From Sphingobium subterraneum (GTDB taxonomy: Bacteria > Pseudomonadota > Alphaproteobacteria > Sphingomonadales > Sphingomonadaceae), in contig NZ_JACIJP010000001.1 of assembly GCF_014199435.1 (NCBI RefSeq), positions 744,001 to 808,000 on the forward strand: a DNA stretch of 64,000 bases. The letters are read 5' to 3'. Position 1 is the stretch's first letter, and the number at the start of each line of letters is the position of its first letter. The notes under the pieces are model-generated. The model did not search any database and was not told where the DNA came from. It was given only the letters and a program-made list of their open reading frames with translations. Positions 7,973-16,504 of the stretch are shown here, piece after piece. The position numbers and the translations under genes are program-made.

Positions 7973-9337
7973 CTAAAAGGGCCGCCGAAAGCCTGCGCCA
8001 TAATGATTGGCGGGCAGGCGTCCATTCCCCTCAGGGAACATCTTTTCCCGCATGGTCCCCGGCGCATATTCGGTCTTGTAACGTCCGCGCGTCTGCAATT
8101 CCGGAACAACGAGATCAATGAACGACTTCATTCCCTCCGGCTCTACCGTACGGACGAGGTTGAAGCCATCCAGACCGGTTTCGTCCACCCAATCGATCAT
8201 CGTCTCGGCCACCTGCGCGGGCGAGCCGACGATGAACGGCTCGCGGCCTGGCAAGTCCTCGAACGCGGCAATATCGCGCACCCGCACCTTCCGGCCGCCA
8301 TTATATTTGGTCATCGCCTCGACCGCCGTCTGCATTGCGTTGCTTTCGACATATTCGATCGGATCGTCGGGATCGTAGCGGGAAAGATCGATGCCAAGGA
8401 AGGACGACATCATCGCGAGATTGCCTTCCTCGCTGCTGTATTCCGCATACACCCGCTTGCGGTCGCGCGCTTCCGCTTCCGTGGGCGCGACGATCACCGT
8501 GGTGGCGTTGAACACCTTGACGTCATCAGGGCCACGCCCCGCCTGCTCGGCGGCCTTGCGATACGCCGCAACGATCCGCTTGGCGGCCGCCTTGTCATTG
8601 GCGGCGGTGAAGGCCGCCTCGGCATGCTTGCCCGCGAAAACCGAACCCCGCCCCGACGAACCGGCGGCATAGATCAAGGGCGTGCGCTGCGGCGAGGGTT
8701 CGCACAGATGATAGCCCTCGCTGCGATAATGGCCGTCATGCCTGATCTTGCGCACCCGCGCGGGGTCTGTAAACACCCGGGCGGCCTTGTCACGCACGGC
8801 GGCGTCATCGGCCCAGCTCTGCTCCCACAGCTTGTAGACGAGATCCATATAATCGTCGGCACGGTCGTAGCGCTGGTCGTGCGGCACCGGCTCGACCCCC
8901 ATCGCCCGCGCGGTCGACGCGAGGATCCCCGTCACCACATTCCAGCTCAAACGACCCTTTGTCAGGTGATCGAGCGTGGAAAGGCGACGCGCCAGCAGAT
9001 AAGGCGGCTCGTAGGTGGTGTTCGCCGTCACCCCAAAGCAGAGATGCTCGGTAACCGTTGCCATCGCGGGGATCAGCATCATCGGATCGTTCGAGGGAAA
9101 CATCCCGCCCGACCGCATGATCGCGTCGGGCTTGCCCTGATACACATCGGTCACGCCTAGGGTATCGGCCAGGAAAATGCCGTCGATCAGACCCTGTTCG
9201 GCGGTGCGAGCCAGTTCGATCCAGGTGGCAAGGTCGTTATAACGCTCGCCCTGCGCTCGCGGGTGCGCCCACAGCCCGGTCCATGCCTGCGCGGGCGACG
9301 CCATATAGAAAGCATTGATGAGGATCTGCTTGCCCAT
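7973..9337 (-). CDS. LLM-class flavin-dependent monooxygenase (NtaA/SnaA/DszA type)
   Basis: A 454-residue luciferase-like monooxygenase whose length and motifs fit the NtaA/SnaA/DszA/DmoA branch: an N-terminal start in KQILINAFYM, GLIDGIFLADTLG, GRLSWNVVTG, and YAAGSSGRG near the middle. Members act on nitrilotriacetate, sulfones, sulfides and long alkanes with FMNH2 from a partner reductase. It is the first enzyme gene after the TonB receptor in the operon and precedes the MBL gene by 26 bases. Finding two different LLM enzymes in one operon suggests two successive oxygenation steps or two related substrates. Confidence 0.85.
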   Translation of the reverse strand: MGKQILINAFYMASPAQAWTGLWAHPRAQGERYNDLATWIELARTAEQGLIDGIFLADTLGVTDVYQGKPDAIMRSGGMFPSNDPMMLIPAMATVTEHLCFGVTANTTYEPPYLLARRLSTLDHLTKGRLSWNVVTGILASTARAMGVEPVPHDQRYDRADDYMDLVYKLWEQSWADDAAVRDKAARVFTDPARVRKIRHDGHYRSEGYHLCEPSPQRTPLIYAAGSSGRGSVFAGKHAEAAFTAANDKAAAKRIVAAYRKAAEQAGRGPDDVKVFNATTVIVAPTEAEARDRKRVYAEYSSEEGNLAMMSSFLGIDLSRYDPDDPIEYVESNAMQTAVEAMTKYNGGRKVRVRDIAAFEDLPGREPFIVGSPAQVAETMIDWVDETGLDGFNLVRTVEPEGMKSFIDLVVPELQTRGRYKTEYAPGTMREKMFPEGNGRLPANHYGAGFRRPF

Positions 9338-9390
9338 TGATCACCCTTGGTGGAGCGGATGCCCCGAAACGATGCCCCCCAATGCCGTAA

Positions 9391-9424
9391 ACGGGCGGGC
9401 GCCAAGGTTGCCCCCGGCGCCCGT
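9391..9424 (-). terminator. Intercistronic GC-rich hairpin
   Basis: Between the TonB receptor and the first LLM gene there is an inverted repeat with perfect 7-bp arms, GGGCGCC (9397-9403) and GGCGCCC (9416-9422). On the coding strand only three Ts follow it, so it is not a classical terminator. It may partly attenuate transcription or protect the receptor mRNA, giving receptor levels different from enzyme levels. Confidence 0.4.
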
Positions 9425-9429
9425 CGTTA

Positions 9430-11724
9430 TCAGAACTTGAACGATACCGTACCGCCATAGGTGCGCGGTGCGGCCGCACCGGCCTGGAACCCGGCCGTGC
9501 CCAGAAGCCCGGTCGATTCCTGGCTGATCGAGTAATATTCCACGCCGCCCAGGTTCTTGCCCCAGATGCCGATGGTCAACCAGTCCAGCGTGTCCGGCGT
9601 CAGGCTGAGCGAGGCGTTGATCAGCGTCACAGCCTTCTCGAACACATAATTGTCCGGGTTCCACGCGAACCGGCCGGTGTGCGACAGGCTGGCGTCCGCC
9701 ACCCATTTGCCCACGCCCGTATCGACCGTGTAGTTCGCGCCCAGGTCGAAGCTGACCTTGGCGACGTTCGGCAGGCGATTGCCGCTCGCACCTCGGGCAG
9801 TCTGCGCGGGGCAGGTCACACCTTCCGGCAGGCCCACCGCCGTCGTGCCGTTCAGGCAGTAGAAGGGCGCATTGGTGAAGCTGAGATATTTGCCGTCGAG
9901 GTAGGTGAGCGCACCGCGCAGGGTGAGGCCACGCGCCGCCGCCACATCGATGCTGATTTCACCGCCCTTGACCCGCGCCTTCTGGGCGTTGGACAGGTCG
10001 ATCTGCGGAATGCCGCCGACCGAGATGACCGACAGAACCTGCGGGTTCTTGATGTCGTTCCAGAACAGCGAGCCGTTCAGGCGGACATGACGGTCGAACA
10101 ATTCGGTCTTGAGGCCGAGCTCATAGGCATCGATGATTTCCGGCAGAACCGGCGACTTGCCCAGCGGGAAGGTCTTGTACGCCGCTGACTTGTATCCCCG
10201 GCTGACCGACGCATAGGCCATGATATCGTCGGTAAAGTGGTGATCGAGCACCGCTTTCCACGTCAGCTTCTTGAACGCCTCGGAGTCCTCGCGGCCCGGC
10301 TCGCGTCCCTTGAGGTCATCGATGTTGTAGCGCAAGCCGCCGGTGAAATTGGTCTGCGCGCCGATCGGCACCGTCGCCTGTCCGAACAGCGAGTAGCTGT
10401 TGACGATCTGCTGCGAACGGATCTCCGCCGTGCCGCCACCGAACGCATCGCCATAAAGGATGATCGGATTGTATTTCACATTGCTGTTGAGATAATAGGC
10501 GCCCAAAATCCAGCTGATGTCGCTGCCACGCTTCGACTTGAGCTGGAATTCCTGCGTGAACTGACGGTCCTTGCTGTTGAGATCGCCGTTGATGAGGTTC
10601 TGCGCAGTGATGTCCGCGTCGAGCCGGATCAGTTCCTTGGTATTGCGGAATCCGGTGATGGACACGCCATCGGCAAAGCCCAGATCCTGGTCGATGCGCA
10701 GCGTCGCGCCATAGCCTTCCGCCCGCGCGAACTGCGGCGTGTTGGAGCGCGTGTCATAGAAGTTCGCGCCCGGCACGTCGGCCAGCGACGGCAGCTTGAC
10801 CGCCGGGAAGGGATAGCCCGGAACCGCCGAAGGGAACATCGCACTCGACGCATAGGTGCCGCTGTGGCGGTCGTTCACCATGCCGATATCGCCCTTGGAA
10901 TAGGCGTAGAAGCCGGTCAGCTTCACGCGGGTCGCATCGCTCGGTTCCCAGAGCAATTTGGACCGCACCGACGCCACCTTCTCCTTGAAGATCTCATGCC
11001 CGTCGGCGAGGCTCTTGCCCCAGCCCTTGCTCTGATCCGTCCCGGCGACCGACAGGTTCCAGCCCAGCGTATCGGTCAGTGGTGCGGAGACATAGAGCTG
11101 CCCGCTCAGCCGCTGATAATTGGCATAGCCCAGCGTTCCGCTGACTTCCGTCTTGCTGCCCGGATCCTTGGTGAACATCTGGATTGCGCCACCCGACGAG
11201 TTGCGGCCGAACAGGGTACCCTGCGGTCCCTTAAGCACTTCGACGCGCTCGATGCTGTTGATCGCGAGAAACGCCGTCGAGAGGCGGGTGTAATACATGT
11301 CGTCAATATAGACCGGGACGCTGGACTCGTTGCCCAGATTGCCCGCGGCCGGGTTGCCGATACCGCGCAGGAACGGCAAATACACGCCGACGACCTGCGG
11401 GATGTTCAGCGAAGGATCGACGTGCGCCAGATCCTTGACGCTCGAAACGCCGCTGGCCTGAAGCGCGGCAGCGCCAAAAGCGGTGACCGCGACCGGAACG
11501 TCCTGAAGCTTCTGCTCGCGGCGCTGCGCGGTGACGACGATATCCTGAAGCTGCGTTTCCCCCGACGCTTCGTCGGCCGGAGCCGCGGCTGCGGCGGGTG
11601 TGGTGGCGTCCTGGGCAATCGCCGTCAGCGGCGTCATGCCAGTGCAGACCAGCAGCGCGCAGGACAGCTTGCGGGCAAAGGCCCCGCCCGTCAAATGCCG
11701 TAGTGTTTCGTTGTGGTTATTCAT
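9430..11724 (-). CDS. TonB-dependent outer-membrane receptor
   Basis: A 764-residue TonB-dependent receptor. It starts with a signal peptide ending near AIAQ (about residue 38), then an Ala/Pro-rich linker, a TonB-box-like segment (DIVVTAQRREQKLQDVPVAV), a plug domain with VEVLKGPQGTLFGRNSSGG (about 155-180), and a beta-barrel ending in the aromatic FKF. It would take up a large or scarce substrate with energy from TonB. It is the first gene of the operon that continues with two LLM monooxygenases and an MBL hydrolase, so it probably imports their substrate. The shared 44-bp block lies about 150 bases upstream of the ATG. Confidence 0.93.
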   Translation of the reverse strand: MNNHNETLRHLTGGAFARKLSCALLVCTGMTPLTAIAQDATTPAAAAAPADEASGETQLQDIVVTAQRREQKLQDVPVAVTAFGAAALQASGVSSVKDLAHVDPSLNIPQVVGVYLPFLRGIGNPAAGNLGNESSVPVYIDDMYYTRLSTAFLAINSIERVEVLKGPQGTLFGRNSSGGAIQMFTKDPGSKTEVSGTLGYANYQRLSGQLYVSAPLTDTLGWNLSVAGTDQSKGWGKSLADGHEIFKEKVASVRSKLLWEPSDATRVKLTGFYAYSKGDIGMVNDRHSGTYASSAMFPSAVPGYPFPAVKLPSLADVPGANFYDTRSNTPQFARAEGYGATLRIDQDLGFADGVSITGFRNTKELIRLDADITAQNLINGDLNSKDRQFTQEFQLKSKRGSDISWILGAYYLNSNVKYNPIILYGDAFGGGTAEIRSQQIVNSYSLFGQATVPIGAQTNFTGGLRYNIDDLKGREPGREDSEAFKKLTWKAVLDHHFTDDIMAYASVSRGYKSAAYKTFPLGKSPVLPEIIDAYELGLKTELFDRHVRLNGSLFWNDIKNPQVLSVISVGGIPQIDLSNAQKARVKGGEISIDVAAARGLTLRGALTYLDGKYLSFTNAPFYCLNGTTAVGLPEGVTCPAQTARGASGNRLPNVAKVSFDLGANYTVDTGVGKWVADASLSHTGRFAWNPDNYVFEKAVTLINASLSLTPDTLDWLTIGIWGKNLGGVEYYSISQESTGLLGTAGFQAGAAAPRTYGGTVSFKF

Positions 11725-12053
11725 AACCTCCCCTTTCCGTTTCTGAAGTCAGCTGGCATCTGCGTCGATCGCAGCTGTGTCAGCCGCACGTGAAATCATC
11801 GGCAACTGCCCGGGCGTTCCGGGCACTCAACCTCATTTCCAGTTATGGGAACTACGCCCGCCCAAACCCGTGGTCTAGCGCGATAAAATTTATACGAACC
11901 ATAGGTAATATCCTATGGAATTGGCGCACGGATTTATAACCAACTGGAAAGACCGGAGATTTCCAAACTCGATCTGTGGGGGCCGGAGCGATAACTGAGA
12001 CAAATATGCAACTTCGGGTTGTTGTTATGCTCGAAACAGATAGAAGCCTGTTC
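11725..12053. other. Divergent intergenic region between TonB receptor and LacI genes
   Basis: This 329-base stretch has no convincing gene. It contains copy 2 of the shared operator/promoter block (11876-11919), oriented towards the TonB receptor. The rest is AT-richer and probably holds the receptor's 5' untranslated region and the promoter of the LacI gene. I saw no copy of the 18-bp palindrome found further right. Confidence 0.7.
11876..11919 (-). promoter_or_regulatory. Shared operator/promoter block, copy 2
   Basis: This block matches copy 1 at 38 of 44 positions. It contains ATAGGTAATATCCTAT (11901-11916), which extends to CCATAGG / CCTATGG arms, and TAGCGCGATAAAA (11876-11888) with the same 25-base offset and orientation relative to the leftward genes. 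It sits upstream of the TonB receptor operon. The LysR regulator at 4879-5856 is the likely binder. Conservation beyond the palindrome suggests that a core promoter element is included. Confidence 0.7.
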
Positions 12054-13055
12054 ATGTCCGACGCCCCCTCCTTTCGCAATCCCACAGCGCACGATGTGGC
12101 GCGTCTGGCTGGCGTATCCCAGTCCGCCGTGTCGCGGGCCTTCACGGCCGGGGCCAGCATATCCCCCGACAAGCGCGAGAAGATCATCGCGGCCGCGGAC
12201 CAGCTTGGCTATCGACCCAACATCCTTGCCCGCTCGCTCATTCAAGGCACATCCAAGGTGGTGGGCGTCGTATTCGGCCAGTTTGAAAATCCTTTCTTCG
12301 CCCACGCCCTCGACCGCTTCGCCGAGGAATTTGCCGCGCGCGGGCTGCGCATCCTGCTGTTCACGGCCAAGACCAACGCCACCGTCGATGAACAGGTCGC
12401 CGAACTGCTGAGTTACAAGGTGAGCGCCGTCATCCTGATGGCCGTGAACCTGTCCTCCAAACTCGCCGCCGAATGCGCACGGTCCAACATCCCCGTTGTC
12501 ATGTTCAACCGCACGACCGAGGAAGACCACGCCGCGTTCACCGTTACCGGCGACAACGCGGCAGGAGCAACTGCGATCGCCCGCCATTTTCTGGCGACCG
12601 GCCGAAAACGGATCGCGTACATGGCGGGCTATGATGACAGCTCGACCAGCCGCCAGCGCGAGGCGGCCTTCTTCGCGGCGCTCGCGGACAGCGGACTGCC
12701 ACCACCGCGTCGCGCCATCGGCCATTACAGCCGCCACGGCGCGATCGAAGCGACTCGCGCGCTCTTTGCCTCCGCTTCGGATCAGCCCGACGCCCTGTTC
12801 TGCGCCAACGACCTGATGGCGATCGCCGCGATCGAAACGCTGCGCGCCGAGTTCGGGATCGAACCGGGTGCGCAATGCGCGGTAGCCGGTTTCGACGACA
12901 TCCCGATGGCGTCCTGGCCCAGCTTTTCCCTGACAACCTACTCGCAACCGGTCGCCGACATGGTGGCGCGGGCCGTCGCATTTATCGCGGGGGAAACCGG
13001 CGAAGAGCAGGCGGTCGTGGTCCCGGGAAAATTGATCGTCCGCAATTCCGCTTGA
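12054..13055 (+). CDS. LacI-family transcriptional regulator
   Basis: A 333-residue LacI/GalR-type repressor. The N-terminal helix-turn-helix reads [20 protein letters not shown], with the hinge helix near NILARSL, then a periplasmic-binding-protein-like sensor domain. ATG 12054 gives the normal LacI start; an in-frame ATG nine codons earlier is possible. It lies 53 bases upstream of the HisD-like gene in the same direction. A perfect 18-bp palindrome, typical of a LacI operator, lies between them. It most likely represses the HisD-like/SDR operon until a sugar- or polyol-like inducer is present. Confidence 0.9.
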   Translation: MSDAPSFRNPTAHDVARLAGVSQSAVSRAFTAGASISPDKREKIIAAADQLGYRPNILARSLIQGTSKVVGVVFGQFENPFFAHALDRFAEEFAARGLRILLFTAKTNATVDEQVAELLSYKVSAVILMAVNLSSKLAAECARSNIPVVMFNRTTEEDHAAFTVTGDNAAGATAIARHFLATGRKRIAYMAGYDDSSTSRQREAAFFAALADSGLPPPRRAIGHYSRHGAIEATRALFASASDQPDALFCANDLMAIAAIETLRAEFGIEPGAQCAVAGFDDIPMASWPSFSLTTYSQPVADMVARAVAFIAGETGEEQAVVVPGKLIVRNSA

Positions 13056-13080
13056 CCTCGAACCGCATCGCGCTATTTTA

Positions 13081-13098
13081 TTTGCATACGTATGCAAA
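13081..13098 (+). promoter_or_regulatory. Perfect palindromic operator for the LacI-type regulator
   Basis: TTTGCATACGTATGCAAA is an uninterrupted 18-bp palindrome with a central CG step, the architecture of LacI/GalR operators. It ends immediately before the ribosome site AAGGA of the HisD-like gene (ATG 13109) and follows the LacI gene by 25 bases. Binding there could block transcription into the two downstream genes. Confidence 0.75.
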
Positions 13099-13108
13099 AG
13101 GAATAGCG

Positions 13109-14437
13109 ATGGCGATCTACCTGAAACGAGGAGCAACGGCGCAGGCGAAGGCGGATCGGGACCGCTCCGTGCGCGACACGGTCGAGGGCATCCTCGCCGA
13201 TATCGAAACACGCGGCGACGACGCGGTGCGCGACCTGTCCATCAAGTTCGACAAGTGGGATCGCGACAGCTACCGCCTGACCCCGACAGAGATCCAGGAC
13301 TGCATAGACCAGCTGTCCGGTCAGGATCTCAAGGACATCGAATTCGCCCAGACCCAGGTGCGCAACTTCGCGCAGATCCAGCGCGATTCGATGAAGGATG
13401 TGGAGGTCGAAACTCTCCCCGGCGTCGTGCTCGGTCACAAGAACCTGCCACTCAACGCAGCGGGATGCTACGTGCCGGGCGGCAAATATCCGCTGCTCGC
13501 CTCCGCGCATATGAGCGTGATCACCGCCAAGGTTGCGGGCGTCCCGCGCGTCGTGACCTGCGCGCCGCCGTTCAACGGCAAGCCCGCCCCGGCGATCGTC
13601 GCGGCGCAGGCCATGGCCGGCGCGGACGAAATCTATTGCCTTGGCGGGATCCAAGCGGTCGCGGCCATGGGCATCGGCACGCAGTCGATCGCACCCGTCG
13701 ACATTCTCGTCGGTCCGGGCAACGCCTTCGTCGCGGAAGCCAAGCGCCAGCTTTTCGGCCGCGTCGGCATCGACCTGTTCGCCGGCCCCACCGAAACGCT
13801 CGTCATTGCGGACGAGATCGGCTGCGACGGCGAACTCGCCGCCACTGACCTTCTGGGTCAGGCAGAGCATGGCCCCGACAGCCCCGCCATCCTTCTCACT
13901 ACCTCGGAAAAGCTCGCCCGCGAGACGATGGCCGAGATCGATCGGCTGCTTCAGATCCTCCCCACCGCCGAAATCGCGCGCAAGGCGTGGGACGCCTATG
14001 GCGAAGTGATCGTTGCGGAAAATGACGAGGAAATGGTGCGCATCGCCGACGAGATCGCATCCGAGCATGTGCAGGTGATGACCCGCGACCCCGATTATTT
14101 CCTGAACAACATGACGAACTATGGCGCACTGTTTCTGGGCAACCGCACCAACGTCAGCTATGGTGACAAGGTGATCGGCACAAACCACACGCTCCCCACG
14201 AAAAAGGCCGCGCGCTACACCGGCGGCCTGTGGGTCGGCAAGTTTCTCAAGACCTGCACCTATCAGCGGGTGCTGACCGATGAGGCGTCCGCGATGATCG
14301 GCGAATATTGCAGCCGCCTGTGCGCTTTGGAGGGCTTCGCCGGACATGGCGAGCAGGCCAACATCCGGGTACGCCGCTTTGGCCATCGCGATGTCCCCTA
14401 TGCTGGGCGCGCCGAACCCCTGGTCGCGGCCGAGTAG
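13109..14437 (+). CDS. Histidinol-dehydrogenase-family enzyme (catabolic, HpsN-like?)
   Basis: A 442-residue zinc- and NAD-dependent dehydrogenase of the HisD family. All equivalents of the HisD catalytic residues are visible: Gln251 and His254 (QAEH), Glu319-His320 (SEH), Asp353 (YGD), His360 (GTNH) and His413. ATG 13109 has AAGGA 6-7 bases upstream; longer readings run back into the LacI gene. It is outside any histidine operon, is followed directly by an SDR and appears LacI-controlled. HisD paralogues in such settings oxidise other polyols, the known example being sulfopropanediol dehydrogenase HpsN, which also occurs with further dehydrogenases. That substrate is only a possibility here. 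Confidence 0.82.
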   Translation: MAIYLKRGATAQAKADRDRSVRDTVEGILADIETRGDDAVRDLSIKFDKWDRDSYRLTPTEIQDCIDQLSGQDLKDIEFAQTQVRNFAQIQRDSMKDVEVETLPGVVLGHKNLPLNAAGCYVPGGKYPLLASAHMSVITAKVAGVPRVVTCAPPFNGKPAPAIVAAQAMAGADEIYCLGGIQAVAAMGIGTQSIAPVDILVGPGNAFVAEAKRQLFGRVGIDLFAGPTETLVIADEIGCDGELAATDLLGQAEHGPDSPAILLTTSEKLARETMAEIDRLLQILPTAEIARKAWDAYGEVIVAENDEEMVRIADEIASEHVQVMTRDPDYFLNNMTNYGALFLGNRTNVSYGDKVIGTNHTLPTKKAARYTGGLWVGKFLKTCTYQRVLTDEASAMIGEYCSRLCALEGFAGHGEQANIRVRRFGHRDVPYAGRAEPLVAAE

Positions 14438-14438
14438 G

Positions 14439-15203
14439 ATGGAGCTGCCCAGAACCCCCAGCTTCCGGCTTGACGGTCGCCGCGCGCTCGTGACCGGGGC
14501 GGGGCGTGGCATCGGGCTGGCGCTTGCCGCCGCGCTCGCCGAAGCGGGGGCAGCGGTCACGCTCGTCGCCCGTACGGGCAGCGAGATCGAGGAAGCCGCA
14601 GACGCGATCCGCGCCGCTGGCGGCACCGCCGAAGCCGCGATCCTCGACGTGTCCGACATCGCGGCCATTCGCGCCTTCTTCGGCGCGCGCCCCGCCTATC
14701 ATATCCTCGTCAACAACGCAGGAACCAACCGGCCCAAGCCGATGTGGGACGTCAGCGAAGAAGATTATGACGCGGTCGTCAACCTCAATGTCAAGTCCGC
14801 CTTCTTCGTCGCACAGAGCTGCGTCAAGCGCATGGTGGAGGAGAAGGTCTCGGGCAGCCTCATCCACATCGGCTCGCAGATGGGGCATGTCGGCGGGCCG
14901 AACCGCTCGCTTTACTGTACGTCGAAATGGGCGCTGGAGGGCATGAACAAGGCCTTCGCGCTTGACCTTGCCAGCCATGGCATCCGGTCCAATACCATCG
15001 CGCCGACGTTCATCGAAACGCCGATGACAAAGCCCTTCTTCGAGAACGCCGAGTTCAAGGCGAGCGTGCTTGCCAAGATCAAGCTCGGGCGGCTGGGTAA
15101 TGTCGAGGATCTGATGGGCGCCGCCCTGTTCCTCGCCTCGGAGGCAAGCGCACTGGTGACGGGTACCAGTATCGTCGTCGATGGCGGCTGGACAGCCGAC
15201 TGA
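14439..15203 (+). CDS. SDR family oxidoreductase (partner of HisD-like enzyme)
   Basis: A 254-residue short-chain dehydrogenase with TGAGRGIG (19-26), NNAG (92-95), Ser146 and YCTSK (Tyr159, Lys163), ending in VVDGGWTAD. ATG 14439 begins one base after the stop of the HisD-like gene, which indicates translational coupling. Together with the HisD-like enzyme it probably oxidises a polyol or hydroxy acid in two steps under LacI control. No transporter is adjacent, so the uptake route is unknown. Confidence 0.87.
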   Translation: MELPRTPSFRLDGRRALVTGAGRGIGLALAAALAEAGAAVTLVARTGSEIEEAADAIRAAGGTAEAAILDVSDIAAIRAFFGARPAYHILVNNAGTNRPKPMWDVSEEDYDAVVNLNVKSAFFVAQSCVKRMVEEKVSGSLIHIGSQMGHVGGPNRSLYCTSKWALEGMNKAFALDLASHGIRSNTIAPTFIETPMTKPFFENAEFKASVLAKIKLGRLGNVEDLMGAALFLASEASALVTGTSIVVDGGWTAD

Positions 15204-15283
15204 CGTTGGACGGCGCCGCCCGCAGCTGATAGGGACAGCGGACGCAGTCCGTGCGTTCGCCCTCCCCTTGCCCATGGTGGTCC

Positions 15284-15769
15284 ATGTACGCCTTCTCTCC
15301 CGACGCCGACCTGTCCCCGCGCGAGCGCCACGCGGAGTTGCGCGTGGCAGCACTGGCGATCACAGACGGCGAAGCGGACAGCATCGCCAACATGGCGAAT
15401 GTCGCCGCGCTGATCTGGCAGTACCTGCCCGGTCTCAATTGGGCGGGTTTCTATCGCATGGTGGACGGGGAACTGGTGCTCGGCCCGTTCATCGGCAAGC
15501 CCGCCTGCATTCGCATTCCCTTGGGGCGGGGCGTGTGCGGGACGGCGGCGGCCAGTGGCGAAACCCAGCTCGTGGCGGACGTCCATGCGTTTCCCGGCCA
15601 TATCGCCTGCGACGCCGACAGCCGTTCGGAACTGGTCGTCCCGGTGCTGCATGACGGGCAGGTGATTGCCGTGATCGACCTCGACAGCCCGGAACCGGCG
15701 CGCTTTACGCCAGACGATGCGGAAGGACTGGAAGCCCTCGCGCAGGCCATTGCCGCCCGCATCGGTTAA
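15284..15769 (+). CDS. msrC: Free methionine-(R)-sulfoxide reductase, GAF domain (fRMsr)
   Basis: A 161-residue single-GAF-domain protein of the fRMsr family, which reduces free methionine-R-sulfoxide with thioredoxin. The three catalytic cysteines are present as Cys75, Cys85 and Cys109 (KPACIRI, GRGVCG, HIACD). Their spacing is the same as Cys84/94/118 of the E. coli enzyme. ATG 15284 has a GGTGG upstream and gives the usual length. It is probably a stand-alone housekeeping gene; it converges on the CoA-transferase operon through a shared hairpin. Confidence 0.9.
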   Translation: MYAFSPDADLSPRERHAELRVAALAITDGEADSIANMANVAALIWQYLPGLNWAGFYRMVDGELVLGPFIGKPACIRIPLGRGVCGTAAASGETQLVADVHAFPGHIACDADSRSELVVPVLHDGQVIAVIDLDSPEPARFTPDDAEGLEALAQAIAARIG

Positions 15770-15787
15770 CCTGCGACCCACCCGCAA

Positions 15788-15820
15788 AAACAGCGGCGCC
15801 CACCTTCTGGTGCGCGCCGC
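15788..15820 (-). terminator. Rho-independent terminator of the CoA-transferase operon
   Basis: An inverted repeat with 12-bp arms and one mismatch (15793-15804 and 15809-15820) around a TTCT loop. Read leftward it is followed by TGTTTTTG, so it is a good intrinsic terminator for scoAB. It may also end the convergent fRMsr transcript. Confidence 0.75.
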
Positions 15821-15844
15821 CACTTCTGCCCTCCGCCCGAGGGA

Positions 15845-16504
15845 TCAGACGATATAATGCGCGGTCGTCTTGGCGGCCACTTCCTCCGGCGTGACGCTGG
15901 GCGCCGTTTCCAGCAGCTTGAACGGGCTATCATGGTCCGGGCGACGGAACACGGCGAGGTCGGTGATGATCATATCGACCACATTCTTGCCGGTCAGCGG
16001 CAACGTGCAGGCCGGAATGAACTTCGGATCGCCGTTCTTCGATGTATGCTCCATCACCACGATGATCTTCTTGACACCCGCGACGAGATCCATCGCGCCG
16101 CCCATGCCCTTGATCATCTTGCCCGGGATCATCCAGTTGGCGATGTCGCCGGTTTCCGACACTTCCATCGCGCCCAGCACGGTAAGGTCGATATGCCCGC
16201 CCCGGATCATCGCGAAGCTGTCGGCCGAGCTGAAATAGCTGGACGTCGGCAGTTCGCTGATCGTCTGCTTGCCCGCGTTGATCAGGTCGGCATCTTCCTC
16301 GCCCGCATAGGGGAAGGGACCGATACCGAGCATGCCGTTCTCGCTCTGGAGCGTCACTTCCATTCCTGCGGGAACATGGTTCGCCACGAGCGTCGGGATG
16401 CCGATGCCCAGATTGACGTAATAGCCGTCCTGCAATTCCTGCGCGGCGCGAGCGGCCATCTGGTCGCGGGTCCAGCCCTTGGCGATACCATCATGCGTTG
16501 TCAT
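15845..16504 (-). CDS. scoB: 3-oxoacid CoA-transferase subunit B
   Basis: A 219-residue beta subunit of a succinyl-CoA:3-oxoacid CoA-transferase. The catalytic Glu55 lies in [10 protein letters not shown], and GLGIPTLV (32-39) is typical. It moves CoA from succinyl-CoA to acetoacetate or a related 3-oxoacid in the cytoplasm. Its ATG overlaps the stop of subunit A (TAATG), as expected for a two-subunit enzyme. The 3-oxoadipate enzyme PcaJ is a close alternative, but no protocatechuate genes are present. An ADC-like gene in the same region makes acetoacetate chemistry plausible. Confidence 0.88.
   Translation of the reverse strand: MTTHDGIAKGWTRDQMAARAAQELQDGYYVNLGIGIPTLVANHVPAGMEVTLQSENGMLGIGPFPYAGEEDADLINAGKQTISELPTSSYFSSADSFAMIRGGHIDLTVLGAMEVSETGDIANWMIPGKMIKGMGGAMDLVAGVKKIIVVMEHTSKNGDPKFIPACTLPLTGKNVVDMIITDLAVFRRPDHDSPFKLLETAPSVTPEEVAAKTTAHYIV

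Noticed and set aside
13109..14437. hisD of histidine biosynthesis
   Set aside because: Although the catalytic residues fit, it is coupled to an SDR and preceded by a LacI regulator with an operator; no other his gene is nearby.
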